The position numbers and the translations under genes were made by a program. Below, one piece after another: positions 8,620-18,569 of a stretch of DNA of 44,133 bases. The stretch's first letter is position 1. Every line of letters begins with the position of its first letter. The notes beneath the pieces are model-generated. The model ran no database searches. It saw only the letters and a list, made by a program, of their open reading frames with translations, and was not told the DNA's origin. The DNA is from Actinomycetes bacterium. Lineage in GTDB: Bacteria > Actinomycetota > Acidimicrobiia > Acidimicrobiales > RAAP-2. Location: positions 1-44,133 of the forward strand of contig JAJYSU010000013.1 of the NCBI GenBank assembly GCA_021793395.1, given 5' to 3'.

Positions 8620-9420
8620 TCAGACGCGGAGGATGAATCGCTCCACCGCGTAGGCGAAGCCGTCGTCGTCATTGGTGCGGGTGACGACGGCGGCCGCGCG
8701 ACGCACGTCCGGCGAGCCATTGCCCATGGCGATAGCGAGTCCGGCGCGCGCGAACATCGAGAGATCGTTGTGCATGTCGCCGATCACCGCGATATCGAGG
8801 CGTCGCACGCCCACGTGAGTGGCGAGGTAGTCCACGACGTGGCCCTTGGTCGCGCCGCGAGCCGTGACGTCGAGGTAGTAGGGCTGCGAGGAGGACGCGC
8901 TGACGCCGGGTATTTCGCCGGTGAGTTGCTCACGGGCGGCGTCGACGGCCGCCGCGTCGCCCACCCCTACGATCTTGATCACGCCGTCGGTCTGGGCGTC
9001 GACGCGGGCGACCACCCGCGGTCCGTAGCCGCCGGCGAGCGTCTCGTGATCGATGTAGGGCGCGTGGCCGTCACGCACGAGCCAGTCGTCGTGTCGGTAG
9101 ACCCAGACGTCGAGGTGGTGGGCGTCGAGCCGCTCGACGACTCCGTGCACCAGGCTCGCCTCGATCGAACGGGTCTGGAGAACCGTCCAGTCCGGCGTCA
9201 CGATCTGACCACCGTTGAAGCCACCGAGGGGCGTCGTGAGGCCGAGGGGCCCGACCAGGTGTCGCATCGCCAACGTGGCTCGTCCACTGGTGATCGCGAA
9301 GTGCACCCCCGCCTCTCGCAGTTGGGCGACGGCACGTAGCGTGCGCGGCGTGAGTCGCTTGTCCGAGGTGACGAGCGTGCCGTCGACGTCGGAGAGGAGC
9401 AGGGTGACGCGCGAGCTCAC
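8620..9420 (-). CDS. Cof-like HAD-IIB sugar-phosphate phosphatase
   Basis: 266 aa from the GTG at 9420, which overlaps the zwf stop by 4 nt (GTGA); a longer upstream frame exists but would lie inside zwf. HAD motifs are complete: SDVDGTLV (motif I, nucleophile Asp and acid Asp), ITSGRA (motif II), GATKGHVVDYL with the conserved Lys (III), and GDMHNDLSMF (IV). The large C2B cap between motifs II and III places it in the Cof/YbiV class, cytosolic phosphatases of sugar phosphates and similar small substrates. Last gene of the pentose phosphate operon, so a hexose- or gluconate-phosphate substrate is plausible but not shown. Confidence 0.85.
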   Translation of the reverse strand: MSSRVTLLLSDVDGTLVTSDKRLTPRTLRAVAQLREAGVHFAITSGRATLAMRHLVGPLGLTTPLGGFNGGQIVTPDWTVLQTRSIEASLVHGVVERLDAHHLDVWVYRHDDWLVRDGHAPYIDHETLAGGYGPRVVARVDAQTDGVIKIVGVGDAAAVDAAREQLTGEIPGVSASSSQPYYLDVTARGATKGHVVDYLATHVGVRRLDIAVIGDMHNDLSMFARAGLAIAMGNGSPDVRRAAAVVTRTNDDDGFAYAVERFILRV

Positions 9421-10850
9421 TCGGGCAGTGACCACCGATGCGGAGCCACGATGGCGTCGATGGACGCCGGGCCCCAACTGCCCGGCGCGTAGGGCTGCAC
9501 CGCGGGCGGACTCTCCAGGAGCGGCGTGGCGACCTCCCACAGCCGCTCGATGCCGTCGGCGCGGGTGAACAGCGTTTGAGTGCCGACCATGGCCTGGAGG
9601 ATGAGGTGCTCGTACGCCTCGAGGTGGTGCACTGACTGGAACGACTCGTCGTAGTGGAAGTGCATGAGTGCCTGGCCCAGCAGCATCGCCGGACCCGGCT
9701 GCTTAGCGAGGAAACGGGTGTGGATCGAGCCGGGATCGGCGAAGTTGATCACGATCTGATTCGCCCGCTCGCGCGTGGCGCGCGAGTCGACGGGGAAGAG
9801 CCGCATGACCGGTTCGTGGAAGGTGACGGTGATGAGCTGGCGACTCTCGGCTAGGCACTTGCCGGTGCGCAGGAAGAAGGGGACGCCCTTCCACCGCGTG
9901 TTGTCGACTTCCGCGCGCAGCGCGACGAAGGTCTCGGTACTCGAGTCGCCGGCGACTCCCGGTTCGTTCCGGTATCCCTCGTACTGGCCGTAGATCACGT
10001 GGTCGGGGTCGAGCGGGCGTAGCGAGTCGAAGACCTTGCCCACCTCGTCGCGTAGCGGCTTGGCGTCCAGGGACGTGGGCTGCTCCATGGCGATGAAGCC
10101 CAGGACCTGGAAAAGGTGAGTGATCACCATGTCGCGGAAGGTCCCCGTAGCCTCGAAGAAGGCCCCTCGACCCTCGATGGAGAGGGTCTCGGGAACATCG
10201 ATTTGCACGTGGTGGACGTGGGTGCGGTTCCACAGCGACTCGAAGAGTTCGTTCGCGAAGCGCAGCGCCAGGATGTTGTCAACCGACTCCTTGCCGAGGA
10301 AGTGATCGATGCGAAAGACGCGCGACTCGTCGAAGTACTCGCTGATGGCGGCGTTGAGCTCTTGCGCCGAGGCGAGATTAGTGCCGAAGGGCTTCTCGCA
10401 GATGACGCGGGCGCCTTTGCTCAGCCCCGTCGTGCCCAACAACTGGATCATTGTCGTCACGGCGTCGGGGGGGATGGCGAGGTGGAAGAGGCGTCGCGCG
10501 TCGGGTCCCAGATCGCGCTGGGCCTGGTGGACGGCGCGCACCAGCGGTGTCGGGTCGTCCGGATCGGCCGCCGCGAAGGAGAGAGTCTGGGCGAAGGCGT
10601 CCCAGGGGGCGTCATCGAGGGGGCAGTCGCCGAACTGCGCCACGGCGTCGTGCGCGAAGGTCCGGAACTGGTCGCTCGTCTGGGCGAAGGCTCGCGGCGC
10701 GCTGGCGATGATGCGGTAGCGCCGCGGGAGCAGCCCCGCGAGGGCGAGGTGGTAGAGGCCCGGCAGGACCTTACGCCGTGCGAGGTCTCCGGTGGCTCCG
10801 GCGAGGACGATGATGTGGTCATCGGGGACGGGCGGGGTTGCGGTGCTCAC
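9417..10850 (-). CDS. zwf: glucose-6-phosphate 1-dehydrogenase
   Basis: 477 aa. Oxidises glucose-6-phosphate to 6-phosphogluconolactone with reduction of NAD(P)+, the entry step of the oxidative pentose phosphate pathway. The coenzyme fold GATGDLARRK lies at residues 18-27, EKPFG at 152-156 and the substrate/catalytic signature RIDHFLGKE at 180-188, followed by LALRFANELFESLWNR. GTG start overlapping the pgl stop by 4 nt. No opcA (the allosteric partner common in actinobacteria) lies next to it. Confidence 0.96.
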   Translation of the reverse strand: MSTATPPVPDDHIIVLAGATGDLARRKVLPGLYHLALAGLLPRRYRIIASAPRAFAQTSDQFRTFAHDAVAQFGDCPLDDAPWDAFAQTLSFAAADPDDPTPLVRAVHQAQRDLGPDARRLFHLAIPPDAVTTMIQLLGTTGLSKGARVICEKPFGTNLASAQELNAAISEYFDESRVFRIDHFLGKESVDNILALRFANELFESLWNRTHVHHVQIDVPETLSIEGRGAFFEATGTFRDMVITHLFQVLGFIAMEQPTSLDAKPLRDEVGKVFDSLRPLDPDHVIYGQYEGYRNEPGVAGDSSTETFVALRAEVDNTRWKGVPFFLRTGKCLAESRQLITVTFHEPVMRLFPVDSRATRERANQIVINFADPGSIHTRFLAKQPGPAMLLGQALMHFHYDESFQSVHHLEAYEHLILQAMVGTQTLFTRADGIERLWEVATPLLESPPAVQPYAPGSWGPASIDAIVAPHRWSLPE

Positions 10851-11518
10851 GATCGTCCTCCGTTCGCGGGTTCGGCCGCCGCGCGATCGGCCAGAATGAG
10901 CGAGGCGTGCGCCTCGACGCGCCCGGCGGGGGTCGTGGGGTCGGCGTCGAGCAGGCGCGCGAGCGCGTCACGCTTGTCGGCGCCCGCTACCAACCACATC
11001 ACCTGGTGGGCTCGAGCCAGTGCCGGGTAGGTCAGAGTCATGCGTCGATGGCCCCGGTAGGGGGTGGTGACGGCGACGAGGCGATCCGTGACGGCTAGCA
11101 CCGGATCGTCGGGCACCAGGGACGCGCAGTGTCCGTCGGCGCCCAGGCCCAGGTGCACCAGGTCGAAGGTCGCGGGTAGGGCGTCGGCGTAGCGGGTCGC
11201 GGCGTCGGTGAGGTCGGGGTCCTCGACCGGCATCGCCACGACGCGGGCGCTGGTCGCCCGGGCCAACTCGGCGAGGTCGGTCAGGTTGCGAGCCGGGTCG
11301 TCGGCGGGCGCGACGCGTTCGTCCACCTGGTAGAGGGTGAGTCGGCGCCAGTCGGCGTGGCGTGTGGCCAGCCGCGACCACGTCGCCCGTGGGGTCGTGC
11401 CGCCGCTGAGCGCCCAGGCGAGATTCTCGCCGGACCGGCGGGCGTGCTCGGTGAGGTAGTCCGCCGCAGCCTCGGCGAGGATGGTCGCATCGTCGTAGAC
11501 GTGAAGTTCGTGGCGCAC
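10847..11518 (-). CDS. pgl: 6-phosphogluconolactonase
   Basis: 223 aa, NagB/DevB-type. Hydrolyses 6-phosphogluconolactone to 6-phosphogluconate. Seen are the WALSGGTTPRATW loop near residue 35, YQVDERVAPADDPARNL with the conserved Asp-Glu-Arg, and HLGLGADGHCASLVP with the catalytic His, all diagnostic of the family. GTG start at 11518 directly abuts the gnd stop without a spare base; the downstream end overlaps zwf. Position between gnd and zwf confirms the role. Confidence 0.94.
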   Translation of the reverse strand: MRHELHVYDDATILAEAAADYLTEHARRSGENLAWALSGGTTPRATWSRLATRHADWRRLTLYQVDERVAPADDPARNLTDLAELARATSARVVAMPVEDPDLTDAATRYADALPATFDLVHLGLGADGHCASLVPDDPVLAVTDRLVAVTTPYRGHRRMTLTYPALARAHQVMWLVAGADKRDALARLLDADPTTPAGRVEAHASLILADRAAAEPANGGRS

Positions 11519-12559
11519 CTAACTAGCCCTCTCCGCGTGGCCACCAAACTCCGCGCGCAGTGCCGAGAGAACTCGTGCGCTGAAGGCTCCTTCGTCGCGC
11601 GACTCGAAGCGCTGCCAGAGCGCCGCGGCGATCACCGGAGCCGGCACCGACTCCTCAATGGCGGCTTCGACGGTCCAGCGCCCTTCGCCCGAGTCCGAGA
11701 CCCGACCGCTGAAGTCGTCGAGCTCGGGGGAGCGCGCGAGCGCGTCCGCCGCGAGGTCGACCAGCCACGACGAGATCACCGAGCCGTGGCGCCACACCTC
11801 GGCTACCTCGGCGACGTCGATGTCGAAGGGAAAGAACTCGGGGTGTCGCAGTGGCGTGGTTTCGGCGTCGGCGACCGGCGGTCGGCGACCGACGTTCGCG
11901 TGGTGCAGGATGCTGAGTCCCTCGGCCAGCGCGCCCATCATGCCGTACTCCACGCCGTTGTGCACCATTTTGACGAAGTGGCCGGCTCCGGCGGGTCCAC
12001 AGTGCAGATAGCCCAAGGGTGCGGTGCCCGTTCGGGTGCGCCCCGGCGTCGGGTTAGTGCCATCCGGACCCGGCGCGATGGAGCGAAAGATCGAGTCGAG
12101 ACGAGCGACGATCTCGTCCTCACCACCAATCATCAGGCTGTAACCGCGCTCGAGGCCCCACACGCCGCCGCTGGTCCCGCAGTCGACGTAGTGCAACTGG
12201 CGAGCCGCCAGCGTGGTGGCTCGGGTGATGTCGTCATGGTAGAAGGAGTTGCCGCCATCAATGATGACGTCGTCGGGGCTGAGCAGTTCGCTGAGTTCGT
12301 CGACGGCGCCCTCCGTGAGGGCCGCGGGCAGCATGAGCCAGACCGCGCGCGGTGCGTCGAGCGCGTCGACCAACTCGCGCAGCGAGGAGGCGGCGACGAC
12401 GTGGTCGCCGGCGAGCGACGCGCTCGCCGCGGGGTTGACGTCGTAGACCACGCAGTGGTGCCCGTCGGCGGTGAGCCGGCGCACGAGGTTGGCGCCCATT
12501 CGTCCTAGGCCGACCATGCCGAGCGGGGTGGGTGGTGGTGTGTTCGCGGTACTGGTCAT
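11519..12559 (-). CDS. gnd: 6-phosphogluconate dehydrogenase, decarboxylating (short form)
   Basis: 346 aa, clearly shorter than the 470-aa NADP enzymes of enterics and like the short, often NAD-preferring GndA/YqeC type. Converts 6-phosphogluconate to ribulose-5-phosphate and CO2. Evidence: N-terminal [16 protein letters not shown]ossmann motif near residue 14, [29 protein letters not shown] (substrate loop), [19 protein letters not shown] with the catalytic Lys-His-Asn, and the C-terminal [13 protein letters not shown]. The Asp in VVYDVNP after the second strand is the kind of residue that favours NAD over NADP, but this is inference. ATG start overlaps the pgi stop by 4 nt. Confidence 0.93.
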   Translation of the reverse strand: MTSTANTPPPTPLGMVGLGRMGANLVRRLTADGHHCVVYDVNPAASASLAGDHVVAASSLRELVDALDAPRAVWLMLPAALTEGAVDELSELLSPDDVIIDGGNSFYHDDITRATTLAARQLHYVDCGTSGGVWGLERGYSLMIGGEDEIVARLDSIFRSIAPGPDGTNPTPGRTRTGTAPLGYLHCGPAGAGHFVKMVHNGVEYGMMGALAEGLSILHHANVGRRPPVADAETTPLRHPEFFPFDIDVAEVAEVWRHGSVISSWLVDLAADALARSPELDDFSGRVSDSGEGRWTVEAAIEESVPAPVIAAALWQRFESRDEGAFSARVLSALRAEFGGHAERAS

Positions 12560-14202
12560 GGTGTGGGGACATCTCCTTCATGCTTGAGAGCGCGGTAGCG
12601 CTCGATGAGTGCGTTCGTGGATGAGTCGTGATCCAGGCGGGGGACCGTCGTGAGGTCGAGTTCGGGCGCGATTCGTGCCGCCAACTCCTTGCCTAGTTCG
12701 ACGCCCCACTGGTCGAAGGAGTCGATCCCCCAGATCACGCCCTGGGTGAAGACGGCGTGCTCGTAGAGGGCGATGAGCGACCCGAGCGAGCGCGGCGTCA
12801 ACTGATCGGCTAACAGCACGCTGGAGGGGCGGTTGCCCTCCATCACGCGGTGCGCCACGACGGCCTCCGGTGCTCCCGTCGCGCGGACCTCCTCGGCGGT
12901 ACGTCCGAAGGCCAGCGCTTGGGCCTGGGCGAAGACGTTGGAGGAGAGGATGTCGTGATGAGCCCCGAGGGGATTGAGGGGACGGGCGAAGCCGATGAGG
13001 TCGACGGGGATGATCGAGGTTCCCTGATGTAGGAGTTGGTAGAAGCTGTGCTGGCCGTTGGTGCCCGGCTCCCCCCAGTAGAGCGCGCCGGTGTCGTAGT
13101 CGACCCGGTCGCCCTCCAGGGTGACGTGCTTACCGTTGGACTCCATTGTCAGTTGCTGAAGGTAGGCGGGCAGACGAGCGAGGTACTGGTCGTAGGGCAT
13201 GACGCCCTGGGCCGCGAAACCGAGGAAGTTGCGATTCCACACGCCGAGCAATCCTGTGAGCACCGGGAGATTATGTTCCAGCGGCGTAGTGAGGAAGTGC
13301 TCGTCCATGGCGCGCAGCCCCGCGAGCAAGTCGTCGAAGCCGTCGGGCCCGACGGCGAGCATCGTGGACAGTCCAATCGCGCTGTCCATTGAGTAGCGGC
13401 CACCCACCCAGTCCCAGAATCCGAAGATCGCGTCCGGGGCGATTCCGAACTGTGCGACCGCGGTGTCGTTGGTGGAGACCGCCACGAAGTGGTTCGCGAC
13501 CGCTCGTTCGTCCCCGAGCCGCGCCACCAGCCACTCTCGAGCGGAGCGAGCGTTGGTGAGCGTTTCGAGAGTGGTGAAGGTCTTGGAGGCGACGATGAAG
13601 AGCGTGCGGGCGGGGTCGAGGTCGGCCAGGGTCTCGACGAGGTCCGTGGCGTCGACGTTGGAGACGAAGTGGAACGAGATGTCGCGGGTCGTGAAGTGGC
13701 GAAGAGCCTGGTAGGCCATCACCGGTCCGAGGTCGGAGCCGCCGATGCCGATATTGACGACGTGGGCGATACGGTCGCCGCGGTAGCCACGCCAGTCGCC
13801 GGAGCGAACCCGCTCGGCGAAGGACCGCATTCGCGCGAGCACGGCGTGCACTTGTGCGACGACGTCGACACCGTCGACGACCAGCGTCGTCGTGGGCAGC
13901 ATGCGCAGGGCGACGTGGAGCACCGCGCGGTCTTCGGAGACGTTCAGGTGCTCGCCGGCGAACATCGCGTCGCGACGTCCCGCTACGTCACTCTCGACCG
14001 CGAGTTCGACCAGGTGACGTACGGTATCGTCAGTGACGCGCTGCTTGGCGTAGTCCAGGTACCAGCCGACGCCCTCGGCTCGCAGTCGAGTCCCGCGCGA
14101 CGGGTCGTCCGCGAACAGGTCGCGCAGGTGCCGCGTGCGCAGAGTCACGGCGTCATTTTCGAGGCGCTCCCACGCGCGTCGCTGGTGAAGGGGGGTGGTC
14201 AT
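12556..14202 (-). CDS. pgi: glucose-6-phosphate isomerase
   Basis: 548 aa from ATG 14202, chosen because AGGAG sits 6 nt upstream; the longer frame to 14232 adds ten unlikely residues and would overlap the GH130 gene. Interconverts glucose-6-phosphate and fructose-6-phosphate. Both family signatures are present: [17 protein letters not shown] with [10 protein letters not shown], and [19 protein letters not shown] carrying the catalytic Glu and His; [13 protein letters not shown] binds phosphate. In this operon it feeds fructose-6-phosphate, including any from mannose-6-phosphate, back to the Zwf substrate. Confidence 0.96.
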   Translation of the reverse strand: MTTPLHQRRAWERLENDAVTLRTRHLRDLFADDPSRGTRLRAEGVGWYLDYAKQRVTDDTVRHLVELAVESDVAGRRDAMFAGEHLNVSEDRAVLHVALRMLPTTTLVVDGVDVVAQVHAVLARMRSFAERVRSGDWRGYRGDRIAHVVNIGIGGSDLGPVMAYQALRHFTTRDISFHFVSNVDATDLVETLADLDPARTLFIVASKTFTTLETLTNARSAREWLVARLGDERAVANHFVAVSTNDTAVAQFGIAPDAIFGFWDWVGGRYSMDSAIGLSTMLAVGPDGFDDLLAGLRAMDEHFLTTPLEHNLPVLTGLLGVWNRNFLGFAAQGVMPYDQYLARLPAYLQQLTMESNGKHVTLEGDRVDYDTGALYWGEPGTNGQHSFYQLLHQGTSIIPVDLIGFARPLNPLGAHHDILSSNVFAQAQALAFGRTAEEVRATGAPEAVVAHRVMEGNRPSSVLLADQLTPRSLGSLIALYEHAVFTQGVIWGIDSFDQWGVELGKELAARIAPELDLTTVPRLDHDSSTNALIERYRALKHEGDVPTP

Positions 14203-14228
14203 CTCGGTCTCCTCGTCGTGGTTCGCTC

Positions 14229-15344
14229 TCACTCGTCGGCACCGTGCGTGCCGTTCGCGTCGCGCCGTGCTCGGCGCGGCAGGTCCGGCGGCACGTAGAG
14301 CCGTGCCGCACCGATGGTGGCGTCGTTCAGCCCGTAGTAGACGTCGAAGCGATCCGGTTGGCCGATGTCGTCGCGCCGGTCGATGCCGGTCGGGAAGATC
14401 ACGTCAGCCGCCACGTCGAGGTGGGGCGCCTGAGGATCGGGCGACAGGATGGGGTGGCTGGACCGGTAGATCAGGTGTTCCGGGTGATCACGATCCAGTA
14501 CCATCACTCCCGCGCGGTAGGTCAGGCGCGGATCGCCGCCTCCGGTCGGCGTCACCGAGGCGACGCCGTGGTAGACGATCAGCCAGCCCAGGTGCGTGGC
14601 GACGGGCGGTGTGCCGGCACCTATCTTGAGTGACTCCCAGGGCTCGACCGGCGACGCGAGTCGGTGGTGGGCGCGGAAGTTGACGAGGTCGCGCAGGTTC
14701 TCGTCATCGGATCTGATCGTGCTGTAGGAGATCCAGATGCTCTCGCGGCGCACGTCAATGACGCGTTCGTCGCCGCGGGCCCAGTTTTCCTCGAGGGTGT
14801 TGCCCGGAAAGAGTGGGCGGTGGAGCATCGCGAGCTCGGGTTGACCGGAGGCGTTGGGCACCGCGAGGGGAAAGACGCTCGCGTCCTTATCGTCGATGTC
14901 CTGGAAGCTGATGTCCTCGAGGGGTGAGAAGTTGGCGAGGCCCAGGCGCTGCCAGGTGAGGAGATCTTTCGACGAGGCCAAAGCGATACGGGGTCCGGCG
15001 GGGGAGTAGGCCGTATAGGTCATGACGTACGCGTCGAGCGCCGACACGTAGGTGACGCGGGCATCCTCGCAGCCACCCCCGTCTTCACGCAGCTCGTAGG
15101 CGGCCTCCGGCTCGAGGGCGACGCCCAGCCGCTCGACGTGGTGGGGGTCGCCCTCGTCGTCGAAGACGACGCGCATGACGCCGATACGCGAGTAGTTCCC
15201 CTCGCCCACCATGCGCGGGAAGAGGTAGAGCTGTCCATCGGGGCCACGAACGGCGGCGGGGTTGAGCACGCCCTCCACTTCGTAGGGGTTGCCGAGCTCG
15301 GGGCGTACCGTGAAGGCGAGGGGCAGCACCGAGAACGTGTTCAC
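14229..15344 (-). CDS. GH130-family glycosidase/phosphorylase (beta-mannoside phosphorylase-like)
   Basis: 371 aa, five-bladed beta-propeller family. GH130 enzymes phosphorolyse beta-1,4- (or 1,2-) mannosides to mannose-1-phosphate, with some hydrolases in the family. Signature pieces: [18 protein letters not shown] near residue 28, CEDARVTYV at 92-100, DKDASVFP at 152-159 (the usual KDAxLFP strand with the putative acid Asp), AMLHRPLFP at 172-180, and GAGTPPV plus the C-terminal [19 protein letters not shown] start overlaps the PMM-like stop by 4 nt. No signal peptide, so a cytosolic enzyme. The exact mannoside is unknown. Confidence 0.82.
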   Translation of the reverse strand: MNTFSVLPLAFTVRPELGNPYEVEGVLNPAAVRGPDGQLYLFPRMVGEGNYSRIGVMRVVFDDEGDPHHVERLGVALEPEAAYELREDGGGCEDARVTYVSALDAYVMTYTAYSPAGPRIALASSKDLLTWQRLGLANFSPLEDISFQDIDDKDASVFPLAVPNASGQPELAMLHRPLFPGNTLEENWARGDERVIDVRRESIWISYSTIRSDDENLRDLVNFRAHHRLASPVEPWESLKIGAGTPPVATHLGWLIVYHGVASVTPTGGGDPRLTYRAGVMVLDRDHPEHLIYRSSHPILSPDPQAPHLDVAADVIFPTGIDRRDDIGQPDRFDVYYGLNDATIGAARLYVPPDLPRRARRDANGTHGADE

Positions 15345-16123
15345 GACGATCGCGGTGGCGCGGTGATCTGTGTGGAGCCGTCGCCTAGTAGTGCGAGCAC
15401 CGTCTGGATGATGCGCGCGGTCTCGTTCGGGCCGGTGACGAGGATCGAGTCGACGCCCGCGCGCTGGGCGGGAAAGTCATTGCCGCCCACGAAGATGGCG
15501 TCGCCCGCGAACAGCATCTCCTTGATCGAGATGCCGAGGTTGTCGCGAAGCTTCTCGATCCCGTACGCCTTGTCGATCCCGGGTCGGGTGATGTCGATGG
15601 AGGTGGTGCCGCCCAGGTTGATCGCGAAGTCCCCCAGCAGGGGCGTTAGGAGGGTGGTGATCGCCCGTCGCTTGGCGAAGTCCGGGTCCCAGCGTCGCTT
15701 CTCGGCCAGGGGGGCCTGCTGACCCAGGGCGGAGAGCGTGATCTGGCTGCCTCGATCCTCGATCACCTCGCCCCACACTCGCGTGGCGCGGTAGCCCGAC
15801 TCGTCGAGGGCACGATCCAGCGCGGCGATGATACGCGAGCGTTCGTCGTCGGTGAGGTTCTCGGCGTAGACGCGTTGCCAGCTCCCGTGGTAGCGGTAGA
15901 ACTGCGTGCCGCAGGTGGGCAGGAGGACCAGTCGCTCCAGGCGATCGTCAGTCGGCAGGTTCGCGAGCAGTTGGGTCTCGAACTGCTCCCACGCTCCTCC
16001 CGAGATGACGGCGACCTGCATCACGTCCAGGAGATCGTGGAGCAGGCTCGCCATCTCGTCGCTGAGGGGTGATTTGCTGTCGGCGAGCGTACCGTCCAGA
16101 TCGAACACGAAGAGTTTCTTCAA
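15341..16123 (-). CDS. HAD-IIB phosphatase/phosphomannomutase-like protein
   Basis: 260 aa. N-terminal FVFDLDGTLADSKSPL holds the HAD nucleophile and acid Asp; VISGGAWEQFETQLLANL, LPTCGTQFYRY, SIDITRPGIDKAYGIEKL (conserved Lys) and FAGDAIFVGGNDFPA (metal Asp) follow in order. This set resembles eukaryotic-type phosphomannomutases and related HAD-IIB phosphatases. First gene of the operon, directly before GH130; conversion of mannose-1-phosphate to mannose-6-phosphate would suit the context, but phosphatase activity is equally possible. I call the start at TTG 16123, with GGAGA 9-13 nt upstream; no in-frame ATG/GTG is better placed. Divergent from the amidase gene, with both promoters presumably in 16124-16238. 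Confidence 0.75.
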   Translation of the reverse strand: MKKLFVFDLDGTLADSKSPLSDEMASLLHDLLDVMQVAVISGGAWEQFETQLLANLPTDDRLERLVLLPTCGTQFYRYHGSWQRVYAENLTDDERSRIIAALDRALDESGYRATRVWGEVIEDRGSQITLSALGQQAPLAEKRRWDPDFAKRRAITTLLTPLLGDFAINLGGTTSIDITRPGIDKAYGIEKLRDNLGISIKEMLFAGDAIFVGGNDFPAQRAGVDSILVTGPNETARIIQTVLALLGDGSTQITAPPRSS

Positions 16124-16238
16124 CGGTGAAGGTCTCCAATCGTCAGTCGTCGTACTACGAACCTAGTGGACCGTGATCGTCCACGGTGGCGCAGCACTGC
16201 GCGAGTGCCGCTAGCGTACGAGTCGAGTGGAGGTGGAC

Positions 16239-17159
16239 GTGAAATCCTCGACGTGGATCGTGGCCGCGGTGCAGACTCAGTCGGGCGCGAACCGCGACCG
16301 CAACATCGAGACGACGAGTGCACTCATCGAGCGGGCGGCCCGTGCGGGCGCCACGTACGTCCAGGTGCCCGAACTCGTCACCTATCTCGGGCCGCCGGGC
16401 CGCTACGACGAGATCGCGGAGTCGATCCCCGGGCCGACGACCGAGCACTTTGCGGCGTTGGCGCGACGCCTCGGAGTCAGCGTGCATCTGGGTAGCCTGC
16501 TCGAACACTCCGCGACGCCGGGACGAGTTCACAACACCAGCGTGGTGATCGGACCCGACGGCGCACTCCTCGCCACCTACCGCAAGGTTCATCTCTTCGA
16601 TATCGCCGTTCCCGGGGAGGTCGAGTTTCGCGAGTCGGACCTCATCGCGCCCGGCTCGCAACTCGTGGTTGCGGAGGTTGGCCCCGCGCGGGTGGGCCTG
16701 TCGATCTGCTTCGATCTGCGCTTTCCCGAGCTCTACCGTGCGCTGGCCCTGGCCGGCGCCACGGTTCTCGCGATCCCGGCGGCCTTCTCCGCGGTGACCG
16801 GGCCGTCCCACTGGGAGACGCTGGTTCGCGCTCGCGCCATCGAGAGTCACTCGTTTGTCGTGGCGGCGGCCCAGGCCGGCACTACTGCCGAGGGTGTCGC
16901 CACCAACGGCGATTCGATGATTGTCGGGCCCTGGGGCGAGGTCCTGGCTCGCGCGAGCGGCGACGATCCCGAGGTGCTGGTCGCGTCGCTCGACCTCGAG
17001 CAGGTGCGCCGCCGTCGCGAACAGATCGCGGTGCTGGCGCTTCGCCGTCCTGACGTGTACGCGAGCGCGATCGCGCACGGTTCCCCCGCTGTCGCGGACG
17101 CCGCGACGGTTGCCGGAGCCACCAGCGAGGTGGCGGCGAGTCGGGGGTCCGGCACCTGA
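16239..17159 (+). CDS. nitrilase-superfamily amidase (Nit1/Nit2-like carbon-nitrogen hydrolase)
   Basis: 306 aa from GTG 16239; GGAGGTG sits 4 nt upstream, which makes this start better than the GTG at 16227. The catalytic triad is complete: Glu45 in QVPELVTYL, Lys116 in YRKVHLFD, Cys157 in SICFDLRFPELYR. The CFDLRFPELYR form and the LFDIAVPG loop match the Nit branch, whose members hydrolyse deaminated glutathione or omega-amides of 2-oxoacids (metabolite repair). Cytosolic. It stands alone, divergent from the PMM-like gene. Substrate assignment within the branch is uncertain. Confidence 0.85.
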   Translation: MKSSTWIVAAVQTQSGANRDRNIETTSALIERAARAGATYVQVPELVTYLGPPGRYDEIAESIPGPTTEHFAALARRLGVSVHLGSLLEHSATPGRVHNTSVVIGPDGALLATYRKVHLFDIAVPGEVEFRESDLIAPGSQLVVAEVGPARVGLSICFDLRFPELYRALALAGATVLAIPAAFSAVTGPSHWETLVRARAIESHSFVVAAAQAGTTAEGVATNGDSMIVGPWGEVLARASGDDPEVLVASLDLEQVRRRREQIAVLALRRPDVYASAIAHGSPAVADAATVAGATSEVAASRGSGT

Positions 17160-17345
17160 CGGTGGCGTGTCCCTCCGACGCGGGCGACGGTCCGCCGGCG
17201 TCGACGAGTGAGCCCGCCCCATGACCGCCCGTCGTGCCGACTCGCCCCGCACGCCGCGGGCGAACCTCGTCGGAACCGTCGCGATCGCTCGTGGGCCCGA
17301 AGGTCGTTGCGTCGCCGGATCGAATCCGACGAGTGCGGCGCAGTC

Positions 17346-18374
17346 CTAACTCGTCGCCGGACCCCGCCACAGGTCAATTCCCGCGTCGACGGCGTGTTGG
17401 TCAATGCGACGCAGTTCCTCGTCGGTGAAGTTCGGGTGCTCCAGCGCCGCCAGGTTGTCGTCCAGCTGCGCCACGCTGCTGGCACCCAGAACGACTGAGG
17501 AGACCCGCGGGTCACGAAGCGCCCAGGCGATCGCGAGTTGCGCCATGGTCTGGCCACGTTCGGCCGCCATCGCGGACAGGGCGCGCACGTGGGTGAGGTT
17601 GGCCTCGCTGAGCATCTCAGGCGAGAGCGACGTGTCGTGAGCCGCCCTCGATCCCTCGGGGATGCCGTGCAGGTAGCGGTCGGTGAGGAGGCCCTGGGCC
17701 AGCGGTGAGAAGGCGATGCAACCCACGCCCTCCTGGTCGAGGACGTCGAGGAGTCGGTCCTCGATCCACCGATTCAGCATCGAGTAGGACGGCTGGTGAA
17801 TCAGCAGGGGGGTACCCAGGGACCGCAGTATCGCCAGCGCCTCACGGGTGCGCGCGTCGGAGTAGGACGAGACGCCCACGTAGAGCGCCTTTCCCTGGCG
17901 TACCGCCGCGTCGAGCGCGCCCATCGTCTCCTCGAGTGGCGTGTTGGGGTCGAAGCGGTGATGGTAAAAGATGTCGACGTAGTCGAGCCCCATGCGCGTG
18001 AGGCTTTGGTCGAGGCTCGCGAGGAGGTACTTGCGCGATCCATGGTCGCCGTAGGGGCCGGGCCACATGTCCCAGCCGGCCTTGGTAGAGATGATCAGTT
18101 CGTCGCGGTACGCGGCGAAGTCCTCGCGCAACAGCCGCCCGAAGTTGATCTCCGCACTGCCGTAGGGTGGTCCGTAGTTGTTGGCGAGGTCGAAGTGCGT
18201 CACGCCGCGGTCGAAGGCTCGTCGTAGGATCGCGCGCTGGGTGTCGAGTGGTCGGTCGTCGCCGAAGTTGTGCCACAGGCCGAGGGAGATTGAGGGCAGG
18301 AGTAGGCCACTTCGTCCCACTCGCCGGTAGGACATGGTCTCGTAGCGCGACGAATCTGCAACGTAGGTGCTCAT
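17346..18374 (-). CDS. aldo/keto reductase, YghZ/Gpr type (L-glyceraldehyde 3-phosphate reductase-like)
   Basis: 342 aa from ATG 18374; a longer upstream frame on this strand has no homology-like content and runs into the divergent gene. The tetrad is visible: Asp and Tyr in HFDLANNYGPPYGSAE, Lys in ISTKAGWDMWPGPYG, His in DIFYHHRFDPNTP. The KAGWDMWPGPYG sequence is specific to the YghZ branch, NADPH-dependent reductases that detoxify L-glyceraldehyde 3-phosphate and other aldehydes. The C-terminal VLGASSVAQLDDNL binds the cofactor 2'-phosphate. Divergent from the CDF exporter. Confidence 0.88.
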   Translation of the reverse strand: MSTYVADSSRYETMSYRRVGRSGLLLPSISLGLWHNFGDDRPLDTQRAILRRAFDRGVTHFDLANNYGPPYGSAEINFGRLLREDFAAYRDELIISTKAGWDMWPGPYGDHGSRKYLLASLDQSLTRMGLDYVDIFYHHRFDPNTPLEETMGALDAAVRQGKALYVGVSSYSDARTREALAILRSLGTPLLIHQPSYSMLNRWIEDRLLDVLDQEGVGCIAFSPLAQGLLTDRYLHGIPEGSRAAHDTSLSPEMLSEANLTHVRALSAMAAERGQTMAQLAIAWALRDPRVSSVVLGASSVAQLDDNLAALEHPNFTDEELRRIDQHAVDAGIDLWRGPATS

Positions 18375-18569
18375 GGGCGAAGCGTATCGCGCCGTACGCG
18401 AGCGAGACTCTGGTCGTCCGCGAGCGCTCGGCGCGCCTTCTAGACTCGCGGACGAGATACCAGGAGGCACCACCGTGGCCCACGCGTCGCGTGAGTGGCG
18501 GTGTGCGCCGCGACCCGGCACCGCGACGGCGACGCCGGCGCGTTCGCGGCACCACCGCGAGGTTCGCTG

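Noticed and set aside
8620..9540. Longer start for the Cof-like HAD gene at 9540
   Set aside because: The extra 40 residues lie within zwf, are Arg/Gly-rich, and the GTGA overlap start at 9420 fits the operon pattern.
11357..12508. Long plus-strand frame opposite gnd
   Set aside because: Antisense shadow; composition Val/Gly/Arg-rich without motifs, gnd is complete on the minus strand.
17311..17330. tRNA T-arm-like sequence (GGATCGAATCC) between the amidase and aldo/keto reductase genes
   Set aside because: Neither strand gives a matching acceptor stem, D-arm or CCA; the T-loop lacks the proper TTC spacing.
17221..17349. 42-codon ATG frame in the amidase/AKR gap
   Set aside because: No good ribosome-binding site, Arg/Ala/Pro-rich, and it overlaps the AKR stop on the other strand.
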